A stretch of DNA of 64,000 nucleotides from an uncultured SAR86 cluster bacterium (GCA_902601475.1 CACKNK010000004.1:1-64000), one strand, 5' to 3'; positions 9,238 through 19,024 are shown, numbered from the stretch's first letter. Notes: generated by a model not told the origin, from the sequence alone. Program-made: numbers and translations.

Positions 9238-11075
9238 TTAAAAAATTTACTATTTTTACCTTACTTATTCCTTTTTTTATTGGCGCTCAAGAGACATACA
9301 TACTTAATTATGATGATGTCGATTTAAAGAAAGTTACGCAAGACGTCGCTAGCTTTTCAAATAAGACATTAATTCTCGATCCTAGGGTTAAGGGAAGAGT
9401 TTCTATCTTTTCAGATACAATTCTTACATCTCAACAAGTATGGGAAGTCTATCTAAGAACTATTCAGGTTAGTGGTTTTTCAGCAATTTCTGACGGTGAT
9501 ATTGTACGAATAGTGCCAGAAAATGATGCTACTCGTGATGATACTGATATATCAAATGATGGTGACTTTTCTACGAAAATCATTCCTTTAGTTAATCGTT
9601 CTGCTGGCGGCATTTTACCAATGCTTAAACCGATAACTGGCAGGCAGTCATATCTATCTAGCATTCCTTCAGTGAATTCCATTCTAATTGTAGATAAATT
9701 ATCAAATGTTGAGAGAATTGAAACTCTGATAGATCAATTAGATAAAGATAACTCTGCTGGTATTTCAATCATTAAACTTGAAAACTTATCTTCAATTGAG
9801 GCTGTCAGGATTTTAGAGCGCTTAAAACTTCAAGAAAACCCAACCATTAATAATTTTATAGCCGTTCCATTTCCGACTTCTAATTCAGTAATCCTTTCAG
9901 CAAATAACTTTGTAACTACTAACATAACGCAAACCTTGGAGGCATTGGATAAAGATGCACTGAACGACAGCTCAGTCGCAGTAATTTATTTAAAATATGC
10001 TAAGGCCGAAGAAGTTTCTACAATATTAAATACTGTTTCAGCACGTTTTTCTAACTCTGAATCATCTGAAAAACCTGTGGTTACTTTCCATGAGAAAACC
10101 AACTCTATTATTGTATCTACCGAGCAAGCAAATCTAGATGTCATACGCAATCTTATATCAAAGCTAGATATCAGGAGAGCACAAGTGCTTGTTGAAGCAA
10201 TCATTGTAGAGTTATCTGAAACAGCTGCACAATCACTAGGAGTTGAAACCGTATTTGCAGGTGGGGAAGACGGTGATGTGCCATTAGGGATCACTCGTTT
10301 TCAAAATTCAAATTCACCTGATTTGTTGGCACTGGCAGGCTCAGCTGCTGAGTCGGGTAACGATGTAACTCTTAGAAACATTGGTGCATCATCTTTGCTT
10401 AATACCCAGGGACTTATTGCTGGGGTAGGAAGCATCGATTCAAATGGTGATAGCTTTGCTACAATTATTAGCGCAATTGCAGATGACCAAGATTCAAACA
10501 TATTGTCAACGCCATCGGTCATTGCCATGGATAATGAACAGGCCAATCTTGTCATCGGTCAAGAAATACCAATTACCACTGGAGAAAGTCTGGGTGCTAA
10601 TAATGCTAATCCATTTAGAACAACTTCACGACAAGAGGTGGGCATTAAACTTTCTATTGTTCCCCAGATCAATGAGGGTAATAGTGTGATTTTAAATATC
10701 AACCAAGAGGTGTCTGGGGTTGTTGGTCCATTAACCGGGACTGCTGATCTTATTACCAACAAAAGAACCATAGAAACAACCGTACTTGTTGATAATAACC
10801 AAGTAATAGTACTTGGTGGATTGATTGATGATGATATACAAAGCTCTGAATCGAGGGTTCCATTTTTAGGGGCCATCCCGGTAGTCGGCAACCTCTTCAA
10901 GACATCATCTCAATCAAGAGTTAAGCGCAATCTGTTAGTGTTCATTAGACCAACCATTCTTTTTGATAGCGATGATGTAATGGAGCTTTCAAATGAGAAA
11001 TATAATTATATTGAAGCTGCAAGACTGTTGGATGGTGCGAAATCTGACATTATAGATTTAACTATAAAACCTTAA
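9234..11075 (+). CDS. gspD: Type II secretion secretin GspD
   Basis: This 613-residue secretin has a Sec signal peptide (about 1-18), an N0 domain (FSNKTLILDPRVKGRVSI), N1-N3 repeats (for example VNSILIVDKLSNVERI and EKTNSIIVSTEQANLDVI) and a C-terminal secretin domain with the VPFLGAIPVVGNLFKT signature and LLVFIRPTI. It forms the multimeric outer-membrane gate through which folded substrates leave. No pilotin (GspS) or GspN is seen nearby. It overlaps gspC by 4 bases and gspE by one, a coupled-translation arrangement. Length is slightly below the roughly 650 usual for the family. Confidence 0.95.
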   Translation: MIKKFTIFTLLIPFFIGAQETYILNYDDVDLKKVTQDVASFSNKTLILDPRVKGRVSIFSDTILTSQQVWEVYLRTIQVSGFSAISDGDIVRIVPENDATRDDTDISNDGDFSTKIIPLVNRSAGGILPMLKPITGRQSYLSSIPSVNSILIVDKLSNVERIETLIDQLDKDNSAGISIIKLENLSSIEAVRILERLKLQENPTINNFIAVPFPTSNSVILSANNFVTTNITQTLEALDKDALNDSSVAVIYLKYAKAEEVSTILNTVSARFSNSESSEKPVVTFHEKTNSIIVSTEQANLDVIRNLISKLDIRRAQVLVEAIIVELSETAAQSLGVETVFAGGEDGDVPLGITRFQNSNSPDLLALAGSAAESGNDVTLRNIGASSLLNTQGLIAGVGSIDSNGDSFATIISAIADDQDSNILSTPSVIAMDNEQANLVIGQEIPITTGESLGANNANPFRTTSRQEVGIKLSIVPQINEGNSVILNINQEVSGVVGPLTGTADLITNKRTIETTVLVDNNQVIVLGGLIDDDIQSSESRVPFLGAIPVVGNLFKTSSQSRVKRNLLVFIRPTILFDSDDVMELSNEKYNYIEAARLLDGAKSDIIDLTIKP

Positions 11076-12565
11076 TGGACCAGTTAATCACCAAGGAACA
11101 TAAGCCATTATTTCCATACGAATATTCAAAGTCCCAAAGAATCTTAGGAGTAGATATTAATGGTGAGGTTCATATTTTTTCTGAAAATGAACTAAGCTCA
11201 CTATCCATTCAGGAGTTTTATTCAGCATTTCCAGGGAAGAATTTTGTTACTACCTTATGTAGCCCTAATGAGTTTGAAAAGGGTCTAACTAAACTTTACT
11301 CACAAGATAAACTTCAGGAATCTATTGGAGAAGAGCTTTCTGAATCATTTGATCTTGAATCATATGCAAAAACGATCACACCGTCTGAAGATCTACTTCA
11401 GGGAAATAATGATGCACCTATAGTAAAACTAATTAATGGCATTCTAAGTCAAGCTATTAAAGCAAAGGCATCAGATATTCACTTTGAGCCCTATGAGGAC
11501 GCATTTATTGTAAGACTAAGAATAGATGGAGTAATGCGAGAACTCATTTCTCAGGATTCAAGATTGTCACCTCCAATTGTTTCTCGATTAAAAATAATGT
11601 CTAAGTTAGATATTGCTGAAAGGAGAAAACCTCAGGATGGAAGGGTATCTCTTTCGCTCGGTCCTCAATCTATTGATGTGAGGGTTTCGACATTACCATC
11701 ATCCTATGGTGAAAGAGTGGTGCTGAGATTGCTTGATAAAGATTCAGCTGAAATAGATTTAAATAATCTTGGATTCTCTGATTACGTGAATGCTAATTAT
11801 CGAAAAGCACTAAAATCTAACGAAGGGATTATTCTGGTAACAGGCCCCACAGGATCAGGTAAAACCACAACTTTATATGCTGGTTTGCGAGAAATTAACG
11901 ACAATTCACAAAATATTTTGACTGTTGAAGATCCAGTTGAATATACACTCGCAGGAGTTGGACAAACTCAAGTTAATACAAGATCCGGCTACACGTTTGC
12001 AAGCGGGCTAAGGTCAATACTTCGACAAGATCCCGACATTGTCATGGTTGGTGAGATACGGGACTCCGAAACTGCAAGTATTGCAATTCAAGCCAGTCTT
12101 ACGGGACATCTAGTTTTATCTACGATTCATACCAACAGCGCAATTGGAGCGATAGCAAGACTCAGAGATATGGGCGTGGAATCATATTTACTGGCTTCAA
12201 GTATAAGGGTAGTGCTAGCTCAAAGACTTGTACGCAGGCTTTGCAATCATTGCAAGAAACCTTCAGAAGAGAATATAAATCTATTAACTAGATTTAATTT
12301 AAGTTCTGAGAAATCATATTACGAACCAAGTGGGTGTCAGGAATGCTCGTTCACAGGATACTCCGGAAGGCTTGCAATTGCTGAGTTAGTTGAAGTAGAT
12401 GAAACTCTTAAACAAATGATTCATGACGGCGCATCAGAAAAAACGATGAATGACTATGCATTCCAAAACAATCAATCCATCCAGGAATCAATTAAATTAA
12501 ATCTTGAAAATGGAATCACAAGCATTGGTGAAATAGTAAGGCTACAGAATATATCCGATGCCTAA
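11075..12565 (+). CDS. gspE: Type II secretion assembly ATPase GspE
   Basis: This 496-residue cytoplasmic ATPase powers the pseudopilus. It has a short N-terminal GspL-binding part (about 1-90), a central domain with SDIHFEPY, Walker A GPTGSGKTT (about 257-265), the Asp box, Walker B in DIVMVGEIRDSETA, a His box (STIHTNSA) and a zinc-binding tetracysteine loop (LCNHC about 388-393 and CQEC about 420-425). The loop is typical of GspE and PilB. Start ATG shares a base with the gspD stop; the end overlaps gspF by 8 bases. PilB is the close alternative, but the operon decides for GspE. Confidence 0.95.
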   Translation: MDQLITKEHKPLFPYEYSKSQRILGVDINGEVHIFSENELSSLSIQEFYSAFPGKNFVTTLCSPNEFEKGLTKLYSQDKLQESIGEELSESFDLESYAKTITPSEDLLQGNNDAPIVKLINGILSQAIKAKASDIHFEPYEDAFIVRLRIDGVMRELISQDSRLSPPIVSRLKIMSKLDIAERRKPQDGRVSLSLGPQSIDVRVSTLPSSYGERVVLRLLDKDSAEIDLNNLGFSDYVNANYRKALKSNEGIILVTGPTGSGKTTTLYAGLREINDNSQNILTVEDPVEYTLAGVGQTQVNTRSGYTFASGLRSILRQDPDIVMVGEIRDSETASIAIQASLTGHLVLSTIHTNSAIGAIARLRDMGVESYLLASSIRVVLAQRLVRRLCNHCKKPSEENINLLTRFNLSSEKSYYEPSGCQECSFTGYSGRLAIAELVEVDETLKQMIHDGASEKTMNDYAFQNNQSIQESIKLNLENGITSIGEIVRLQNISDA

Positions 12566-13748
12566 TTATCAATATGTTGCTCAAAATGAGGACGGTAAGT
12601 CTTTAAAAGGTATTTTGCGCTCCGATAACGAAAGAGCTGCAAGGCAAGAAATAAAATCAAAAAACTTATTACTTTTAAATATCAGAGAAACATCTAAAGG
12701 AGCTAAAGGTAAAAAAATAGCTCGAAAGGATGTTGCTATTGCAACCAGACAAATCTCTTCGCTGATAGGCTCGGGTATACCCCTTGATAAAGCCTTGCAA
12801 TCAATTGGTAAAAATTCAAACTCAAAAATTGGCGATTTATTTAATGATATTGGTACTGAGTTACAGCAAGGTAGGCAGTTGCATCTAATTTTATCTGATT
12901 ACCCAGAAAGCTTTGATCAGACCTATATATCACTCGTTGCCGCGGGAGAAATCTCAGGTAACTTGGTTGAAGCCTTCAAGAATCTATCAGAATACCTAGA
13001 AGATGAAATTTCAATAAAACAGAAAATTTTTTCAGCTCTAGCTTACCCAATCCTTGTAATTGGTTTTTCTGTATTGGTTGTAATTGCTCTTCTTGTTTTT
13101 GTTTTACCGCAGGTGACACAGCAGTTTATAAAATCAAATATTGAGCTTCCTTTCTTAACTTCTTTAATGATCTTTATTTCAAATAATATTTTTATATTTG
13201 TTGGAGTAATTTTTCTTCTTATTATGAGTTCCTACTTTTACTATAGAAAAAATATCTCAGGAACCTCAAGAGAATTAAACATACATAAACTTTTGTTAAA
13301 AATCCCATTTGTAGGAAGGTTTTTACTAATTAGTGAATTAGAAAAGTTTAGTCGAGTCATGTTTTTAATGCTCAAATCTGGTATCAATCTTGATCAATCC
13401 TTAAACCATGCGAATAAGTTAATTAATAACGTTTACATCAGTACAATTATTAAGGATGCCACAGATGATATTATCGAGGGCAAAGATTTTTTATATAAAA
13501 TCAAGCAAGCAAAAATATTTCCTGAAATCTTTATTCAATTATTATCAAGTGGCTTCCAGTCTGGGTCATTATTGGAAATGTTTGAAAAATTGGCATTTTA
13601 TTTTAAAGATGAAATTGATAACTCCAGATCATCATTACTATCAATTATTGAGCCGCTAATATTAATAATTATGGGTGGTATAATTACACTAATTATATTG
13701 GCGATACTTTTGCCAATCATGCAAATGAATAATTCTTTTTTATCGTAA
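12558..13748 (+). CDS. gspF: Type II secretion inner-membrane platform protein GspF
   Basis: This 396-residue polytopic protein has two T2SSF repeats (about 65-185 and 265-390) and three hydrophobic membrane segments (about 160-185, 205-225 and 365-390). The N-terminal YQYVAQNEDGKSLKGIL, the RQISSLIGSGIPLDKAL core and the SLLSIIEPLILIIMGG ending are family-typical. It anchors pseudopilus assembly in the inner membrane and touches GspE and GspL. It overlaps gspE by 8 bases and gspG by one. Confidence 0.94.
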   Translation: MPNYQYVAQNEDGKSLKGILRSDNERAARQEIKSKNLLLLNIRETSKGAKGKKIARKDVAIATRQISSLIGSGIPLDKALQSIGKNSNSKIGDLFNDIGTELQQGRQLHLILSDYPESFDQTYISLVAAGEISGNLVEAFKNLSEYLEDEISIKQKIFSALAYPILVIGFSVLVVIALLVFVLPQVTQQFIKSNIELPFLTSLMIFISNNIFIFVGVIFLLIMSSYFYYRKNISGTSRELNIHKLLLKIPFVGRFLLISELEKFSRVMFLMLKSGINLDQSLNHANKLINNVYISTIIKDATDDIIEGKDFLYKIKQAKIFPEIFIQLLSSGFQSGSLLEMFEKLAFYFKDEIDNSRSSLLSIIEPLILIIMGGIITLIILAILLPIMQMNNSFLS

Positions 13749-14176
13749 TGAAAAAAGGCTTTACTTTAATCGAACTTATGGCAGTTATTGTGATTCTGGG
13801 CATTCTTGCGACCGTTGTTGCAATAAATGTATCCCCATTCCTTCAAAGAGCTAATTTTGAAAAAATTAGAGCTGATATTTCTCAGATAGAAAAAGCTCTT
13901 GAGCTTTATAAATTTAATGAACTTAAATATCCCACAACTGATCAAGGCCTTATATCCCTAAAAAAACCTCCAACAGATCTTAAAAGGCCTTTCTTATATC
14001 CTATAGATGGCTATATCAGTGATGTTCCTATGGACCCTTGGGGTAATGATTATTTGTATCTATCACCAGGTATCAATAATATTTCATACGATATTTACAC
14101 TCTAGGCGCTGACGGTGTAGAGGGAGGAGTTGGCGAGGATGCAGACTTTGGCAACTGGGATATCAACTCAAACTAA
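13748..14176 (+). CDS. gspG: Major pseudopilin GspG
   Basis: This 142-residue prepilin has a very short leader (MKKG) cleaved before F in GFTLIELMAVIVILGILA, with E5 of the mature protein present. The C-terminal part has the Pro-rich GspG signature (KYPTTDQGLISLKKPP, MDPWGNDYLYL) and acidic residues for calcium (GADGVEGGVGEDADFGNWD). It polymerises into the pseudopilus piston. A prepilin peptidase (GspO/PilD) is needed but is not encoded in this window, so it must lie elsewhere. Confidence 0.95.
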   Translation: MKKGFTLIELMAVIVILGILATVVAINVSPFLQRANFEKIRADISQIEKALELYKFNELKYPTTDQGLISLKKPPTDLKRPFLYPIDGYISDVPMDPWGNDYLYLSPGINNISYDIYTLGADGVEGGVGEDADFGNWDINSN

Positions 14177-14618
14177 AGGCTTTACATTAATAGAGCTGTT
14201 ATTGGTCCTGTTAATCATAGGAATAATTTCATTAATACCATTTATCAATTCATCTTTTATGAGCGGATACCAAGAAGGAGGTCCCACTCAAATAAATGAA
14301 CTCTTCAATGCCTTAAAGCAAGAAAGCCAACTTATTAGAAAGCCAATAGCAATTGAGAAAAATAATGATAAATATAGTTTAGTTTTCTATGATGATAGCT
14401 CTTGGAAAAATTATGAAATTCTAGAATTTGACTTGAATACTATTCTAAAGAATTATGCTTTTGATTCATTTAACAACACATTTCTTGAGAATAAAGATAG
14501 ATCATTTCTAATAATTTTTTTTCCTAGCGGAAGAAATTCTGGTCTTGAAATCCAATTTTTAGATCAAGATCAAAAAATTTATTACGACATATTTGGAGAA
14601 TTAAATGCAACTTCGTAA
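14139..14618 (+). CDS. gspH: Minor pseudopilin GspH-like
   Basis: This 159-residue prepilin has a 14-residue leader ending TKG before FTLIELLLVLLIIGIISLIP, with E5 present. I chose the ATG at 14139 rather than the TTG at 14130 because GGAGGAG at 14123-14129 is correctly spaced only for the ATG. The gene starts inside gspG and overlaps it by 38 bases. The globular part is poorly conserved and was named from its place between gspG and gspI. GspH sits near the tip of the pseudopilus and helps engage substrates. Confidence 0.8.
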   Translation: MQTLATGISTQTKGFTLIELLLVLLIIGIISLIPFINSSFMSGYQEGGPTQINELFNALKQESQLIRKPIAIEKNNDKYSLVFYDDSSWKNYEILEFDLNTILKNYAFDSFNNTFLENKDRSFLIIFFPSGRNSGLEIQFLDQDQKIYYDIFGELNATS

Positions 14619-14958
14619 AGGTTTCAGTCTGTTGGAAGTAGGTGTTTCAATTTTAATATTAAGTATTGCACTGCTTGCAATATTTCAATCTCTTTCCTTC
14701 AATAACTCCAATCTTGAGCTAATGAAAAAAAAGTCATTTGCAAGACAAATAATTATTAATCGAATCTCTTCATATGATTTCATTGATCCCATTCGCATCG
14801 ATTCCTCAAGATCTTTCAACTATGAATTTGGTTCCTACACTTTTCTAGTGTTTGAAGAGATGAGTGTCGCTGGACCTAATGAAAAACAAATTACCATTCG
14901 AATCAACCTGAATGATGAAGTAATTTCAGAATATAAATCAATTGTTGCAAATGGATAA
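14605..14958 (+). CDS. gspI: Minor pseudopilin GspI
   Basis: This 117-residue protein has prepilin leader MQLRKG and mature start FSLLEVGVSILILSIALLAIFQS with E5. GspI nucleates the tip complex with GspJ and GspK. The family is usually about 120 residues, so length fits. It overlaps gspH by 14 bases and gspJ by 8. Its C-terminal half (EKQITIRINLNDE) is weakly conserved; naming rests on leader, size and order. Confidence 0.87.
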   Translation: MQLRKGFSLLEVGVSILILSIALLAIFQSLSFNNSNLELMKKKSFARQIIINRISSYDFIDPIRIDSSRSFNYEFGSYTFLVFEEMSVAGPNEKQITIRINLNDEVISEYKSIVANG

Positions 14959-15550
14959 ACTTCAAAAAGGATTTACCTTAATTGAACTGCTTATTTCGAT
15001 AGTTCTGTTATCACTAATAACTATTATTACAACTTCAATCCTGCAAAATTCAATTATTCAAAGAAATCTATATATGGAAAATTCAAATTATCTAGAAAAA
15101 TATAATAGTTTTTTTGGGGTTTTGCGGGATGACTTTAGATTCATTCAAAACATAGACATGCTTAATGCTGATGGGATGAGTTCATTTAAAACCCTTTTTT
15201 TAAATGATGATGAAAAGCAGCTTAGCTTCATTACTAAGAGTTTTTTAAATGATGATTTAGAGTTAAAAAATATTAGAGTTTTGTATTTTATTGAAAATGA
15301 GCAGCTCTATCGAAGAGAATATAAAAGCATAAATCCTGCAGATTTTAATGATTATCTTGATGTGCTTGTTTTAAATGAGGTTACTGATATTCGAATTAGT
15401 GCGCATAATAAACAGCGCTGGCTAAATGTATGGCCATACGATGAGGTTTCTAAAAGAAAACTACCTTACGCTGTTTCTATAAGTATCACTCAACGCCAAG
15501 AGGAGGTATTTGAAATAATTTTACCGACCCATAATGACAATGTTATTTAA
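14951..15550 (+). CDS. gspJ: Minor pseudopilin GspJ
   Basis: This 199-residue prepilin has leader MDKLQKG and hydrophobic helix FTLIELLISIVLLSLITII, with E5 present. The ATG at 14951 is preferred over the TTG at 14942 because it gives a standard leader and an 8-base overlap with gspI. The mid part RDDFRFIQNIDM and QLYRREYKS match GspJ layout. It forms the tip complex with GspI and GspK. Size is typical for the family. Confidence 0.88.
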   Translation: MDKLQKGFTLIELLISIVLLSLITIITTSILQNSIIQRNLYMENSNYLEKYNSFFGVLRDDFRFIQNIDMLNADGMSSFKTLFLNDDEKQLSFITKSFLNDDLELKNIRVLYFIENEQLYRREYKSINPADFNDYLDVLVLNEVTDIRISAHNKQRWLNVWPYDEVSKRKLPYAVSISITQRQEEVFEIILPTHNDNVI

Positions 15551-16493
15551 AAAAAGAAAAGGCTTTGTACTTATATCTACAATGCTTATAGTTTTAATGC
15601 TGTCTGTAATCGCATCTGAAATGAGTAAGGCTTTCTTTTTAGATATTCGTAAAGAGGGTTATCTTTCATTTGATGCGATTGCCCATACCAAAAGAATAGA
15701 GTCCGAAAAGTTTTTATTAAATTTTATTAAACGAGAATTAAATAAAAATACAAACGTTAATAAACAAAATCCTATATTCAATGAGGATCTCATATTTCAA
15801 TTTGATGATTTCATACTACAAGGCTCTTTAAGCGATTATTCAAACTGTTTTAATGTAAATCATTTAATAACATTTAAAGCAGGTAAATCGAAAGACAACC
15901 TAAAAGCGATTAAATACTTTGAGGATTTACTCACAAATTATGAGATAAATTACTTGGATGTTGAGCAAATCATTGATCAAATTCTTGATTGGATGGATGA
16001 TGATGATGTTCCTAGAAATAATGGAGCTGAGAATTACTTTTATGCAAGTCCTTTACATAAACCTAGAGAATACACCTCTAAAAGATTATTTATTAATAAA
16101 TCAGAATTGCTTGCCATACCAAGTATCAACAGAATTAAAAATCGAGATATATGGCAAAAATTATGCATTATTCCAATGAGTTCTAATTTTTATTTAAATA
16201 TCAATAGTCTTCAGGAGAGTGATAAATATCTACTTTCTAGTGCTATTAATCAATCAAATTTAAATGAGGCGACCATGATGATCAAAGAAACACCCATTGA
16301 GGGATTTGCTTCGGTAAAAGATTTTTTAGAAACATTTAATTTGCAACAAACCGAGCTACCGATTGCATTAGATATCACTTCAAATATATTTCTCTTTAAT
16401 GGCACAATAAACCATCAAGGATTTTCATATAATTTTAAAACTCTCATAAAAAAGGAAAACAACTTTAATTATAGGATTATTGATCGGTTATAA
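15534..16493 (+). CDS. gspK: Minor pseudopilin GspK (tip)
   Basis: This 319-residue protein has prepilin-like leader MTMLFKKRKG and helix FVLISTMLIVLMLSVIASE. As is usual for GspK, the conserved E5 is missing, consistent with a capping role at the tip. The large extracellular domain holds DLTNYEINYLDVEQI-like helices and LDWMDDDDVPRNNGAE, an acidic turn matching the region that binds calcium in characterised GspK proteins. It overlaps gspJ by 17 bases. An in-frame ATG at 15540 is an equally possible start. Confidence 0.88.
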   Translation: MTMLFKKRKGFVLISTMLIVLMLSVIASEMSKAFFLDIRKEGYLSFDAIAHTKRIESEKFLLNFIKRELNKNTNVNKQNPIFNEDLIFQFDDFILQGSLSDYSNCFNVNHLITFKAGKSKDNLKAIKYFEDLLTNYEINYLDVEQIIDQILDWMDDDDVPRNNGAENYFYASPLHKPREYTSKRLFINKSELLAIPSINRIKNRDIWQKLCIIPMSSNFYLNINSLQESDKYLLSSAINQSNLNEATMMIKETPIEGFASVKDFLETFNLQQTELPIALDITSNIFLFNGTINHQGFSYNFKTLIKKENNFNYRIIDRL

Positions 16494-16496
16494 ATT

Positions 16497-17651
16497 ATGA
16501 AAACACGATACATATTTACTGATTCTAATCTCGAAACTATTTATAACTCTTTTGTTATAGAAAATGACACCATACTGAAAACTACTATTAGTGACCTTGA
16601 TGAAATAAATAATGATAAGTCTATTGGTAAGAATATTATTTTCTTTAATGCTGAAGCCCTCAACTCATGCTCGCTTGATGAGTATGATAAATCAGACAAA
16701 GCTGAGTTGTTAAAAGCAAAGTTTTTTTCTAGCCATGATGATCAATTACTTCTAAATCCATCTGATCTTACTTTTTTTTCATCATTTGAAGATAACATTG
16801 GAATCTGGGGGGACTCTAATTATTTTAATGAACTTAAGCAGAAGACTTTAGATTTAAGAAAGAGCATCTTTTTACCGGATTATCTATTATTTTTTGAACG
16901 AAAAAATATTGTTGTAAATTTAGGATCGCATTACAGCTTTCGGCTTAAAGATGGTAGAGGATACAGTGGCCATTATCAAAAAATTAATGCTCTCTTAAAA
17001 TCAAATACTAAAATTTTAGATGGTTTAGAGACCAGAGATATTGCCACCGAAGAGTTGGTATTTTTACAAAATCTAAATCATACCTCAGATGAACTCGATT
17101 TGATCTCACTGGTCAAAAATTATCATTTGCATCATTTATCTTCATTTAATCTTCTTAAATCGCCGTTTAGTATAGGCAGACTTTTATCCTTAAATTTAAT
17201 TAGTCTTCCTGACTTTAAAAAATTTGCTTCACTAATTTTTGCTACTTTTTTAGCATCACTATTGATTAATGTAACCCTCAAATCTCAGTACGAATCAGTA
17301 ACCAAAGAGACCAAACAACTTTTTTTAAATCTAGGAAATAGTTCATCACGGCTTGTTAATCCCAAAGCTCAAATAGATCAATTCGTAAAAGGGTTAAAAA
17401 TTTCTGATAATCAAAATTATTTAGATAGTAGAATTTTAAATTTTTTAGATAATTATCAAATAAATGAATTAAAGGCTATTGAAATTAATATCGATGAGAA
17501 GTTTAGTGTTTTATATCTTGAGAGCCTTAGCAAACAGAAATTGAATATCATTAAGGGTTTCTTGGGTTCTTCTAACTTAATTATCGAAGAAAATTTCACC
17601 GAAGTTGATAATCAATTTAATGGTTCGATAAAGGTTTCATTTAATGAGTAA
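16497..17651 (+). CDS. gspL: Type II secretion platform protein GspL
   Basis: This 384-residue protein is divergent. It has an actin-like cytoplasmic region (about 1-235), one TM (about 243-262, FASLIFATFLASLLINVTL) and a periplasmic ferredoxin-like domain (about 290-384). GspL recruits the ATPase GspE to the membrane and pairs with GspM. Motifs are weak, so the call rests on topology and position between gspK and gspM. It starts 3 bases after gspK and overlaps gspM by 8 bases. Confidence 0.75.
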   Translation: MKTRYIFTDSNLETIYNSFVIENDTILKTTISDLDEINNDKSIGKNIIFFNAEALNSCSLDEYDKSDKAELLKAKFFSSHDDQLLLNPSDLTFFSSFEDNIGIWGDSNYFNELKQKTLDLRKSIFLPDYLLFFERKNIVVNLGSHYSFRLKDGRGYSGHYQKINALLKSNTKILDGLETRDIATEELVFLQNLNHTSDELDLISLVKNYHLHHLSSFNLLKSPFSIGRLLSLNLISLPDFKKFASLIFATFLASLLINVTLKSQYESVTKETKQLFLNLGNSSSRLVNPKAQIDQFVKGLKISDNQNYLDSRILNFLDNYQINELKAIEINIDEKFSVLYLESLSKQKLNIIKGFLGSSNLIIEENFTEVDNQFNGSIKVSFNE

Positions 17652-18102
17652 TTTAATTAATAAAGCGCTTGAATTGATTGAATCTCAGAAAAAATATCAT
17701 CAGATTATTTTAATTTTCATACTATTAACTTTAGTAGTTATATCATTATCGCAGTTATCAGATATCCGGAAAAATAGAGCCTTGTTAAAAAACGCTAAAA
17801 GCGATTATTTATATGTTGATAACAAATATAATCTTATTGAAGGTAGAGTCAGCCTTAATCAATTAATTAATGAATCTGAGAGCGTAAATTCGTTATTAAT
17901 TAATATCTCAAAAAAATATAATTTAGCTAATTTTCAAATTTCCCAAAAGAGCGCTCAAAATCTTATTAGGTTTGAGGTTAATGAACTTGGGTTGCTCGCA
18001 AAACTCACAAATATTTTTGCCCAAGAAAACTTTATTAAAATAACTAAAATCTCGATCTTACCAAGTAAAAATACATATAAGGTTGAAATCTACTATTCTT
18101 AA
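17644..18102 (+). CDS. gspM: Type II secretion platform protein GspM
   Basis: This 152-residue protein has a short cytoplasmic N-terminus, one TM (about 20-38, IILIFILLTLVVISLSQL), a coiled-coil-like stretch and a small periplasmic ferredoxin-like domain ending KNTYKVEIYYS. It fits GspM in size and topology and lies last in the operon, as is normal when GspN is absent. GspM stabilises GspL. Sequence identity to any one member cannot be judged by eye. Confidence 0.72.
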   Translation: MSNLINKALELIESQKKYHQIILIFILLTLVVISLSQLSDIRKNRALLKNAKSDYLYVDNKYNLIEGRVSLNQLINESESVNSLLINISKKYNLANFQISQKSAQNLIRFEVNELGLLAKLTNIFAQENFIKITKISILPSKNTYKVEIYYS

Positions 18103-18163
18103 TTTGAATAAATAGATCTTGCTTTAAGGTGAAAGGTTTCTTGTGGACTTAACCGGAGATTAA

Positions 18164-19021
18164 TTAGTTTTTGATTTGAAATTTATTGCTATAAAGCTCG
18201 TGATAGAGTTTTACAGCAATTGAGTCCGATACGCCCCATTTTGTAGATCTTATATTTTTTACATTTATTCTGTTAAGAACGAATTCATAAATACTCATTG
18301 CGTAATCAATTACATCGGCTCTATCTTCAGAAAGATCATGCTTTGAGATCTTCTCGCTAAAGGTAAGTTTATTTAACTTATCCTTCAGTTTAATAAATTC
18401 TTTTTTTGTAATTTTATCTTGGTTATGTATTTTTAAAAATGATCTTATGTTACCTCCAATCCCAACTACTGTATTAAAGGATGGTAACTTATTTAACCAG
18501 ACATTCAGCTTTTTCCACTCATCCGGTCTATCTTTTCTAAGCATATTTCTTACGGCACCAAGTTGAAAAGATTTAATTTTCTTTTTGCCATCAAGATAAT
18601 AAAAAAACTCAAGACTACCGCCACCTAAGTCAGCATAAAGTTTAGGATCATTTTTTTTAATTTTAGGATTTAGTGCCATTAAGGAAGCTTCCTCAAGCCC
18701 AGAAATTACCCTAATCGGGTGTTCAATTTCATTTTCTACTAATCTTCTTGCGTCTTCTGAATTTTTAGTATCCCTAAATGCTGAAGTTGCTACAATTTCA
18801 TAAAACTCTATTTCATTCCTATTAAAATAGTCTTGATACTTTTTTAGTGAGCTAACTAGTTTTTCAATACTTGCTTTTGAAAGCAGACCATCCACAAAAA
18901 CATCCGTACCCAATCTTGCTGGCGTTCTAATAGATTCATTAAATGAGATTAAATTTGATGAGGTATCAAATATTTTTGATTTAACAGCATTAGTTCCAAT
19001 GTCTATAGCAGCTATTTTCAT
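18164..19021 (-). CDS. ppx: Exopolyphosphatase / pppGpp phosphohydrolase family (Ppx/GppA), short form
   Basis: This 285-residue protein has the ASKHA-fold motifs of Ppx/GppA: AAIDIGTNAVKSKIFD at the N-terminus, FYEIVATSAFRDTKN, VISGLEEASLMAL and YADLGGGSLEFFYY. It would release phosphate from polyphosphate chain ends or from pppGpp. It stops after the phosphatase core and lacks the C-terminal HD-like domain of the roughly 500-residue enterobacterial enzymes; such short forms are common. It lies 3 bases downstream of ppk2 on the same strand, so polyphosphate is the more likely substrate. Residual ambiguity between Ppx and GppA remains. Confidence 0.85.
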   Translation of the reverse strand: MKIAAIDIGTNAVKSKIFDTSSNLISFNESIRTPARLGTDVFVDGLLSKASIEKLVSSLKKYQDYFNRNEIEFYEIVATSAFRDTKNSEDARRLVENEIEHPIRVISGLEEASLMALNPKIKKNDPKLYADLGGGSLEFFYYLDGKKKIKSFQLGAVRNMLRKDRPDEWKKLNVWLNKLPSFNTVVGIGGNIRSFLKIHNQDKITKKEFIKLKDKLNKLTFSEKISKHDLSEDRADVIDYAMSIYEFVLNRINVKNIRSTKWGVSDSIAVKLYHELYSNKFQIKN

Positions 19022-19024
19022 TCT

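Noticed and set aside
9986-10294. 102-residue minus-strand frame inside gspD
   Set aside because: Same reason: complete overlap with conserved GspD sequence and no start-site or domain evidence.
10559-10900. 113-residue minus-strand frame inside gspD
   Set aside because: It is fully contained in a strongly supported secretin domain, has a low-complexity Thr/Ser/Leu composition and no recognisable motif; a shadow of real coding.
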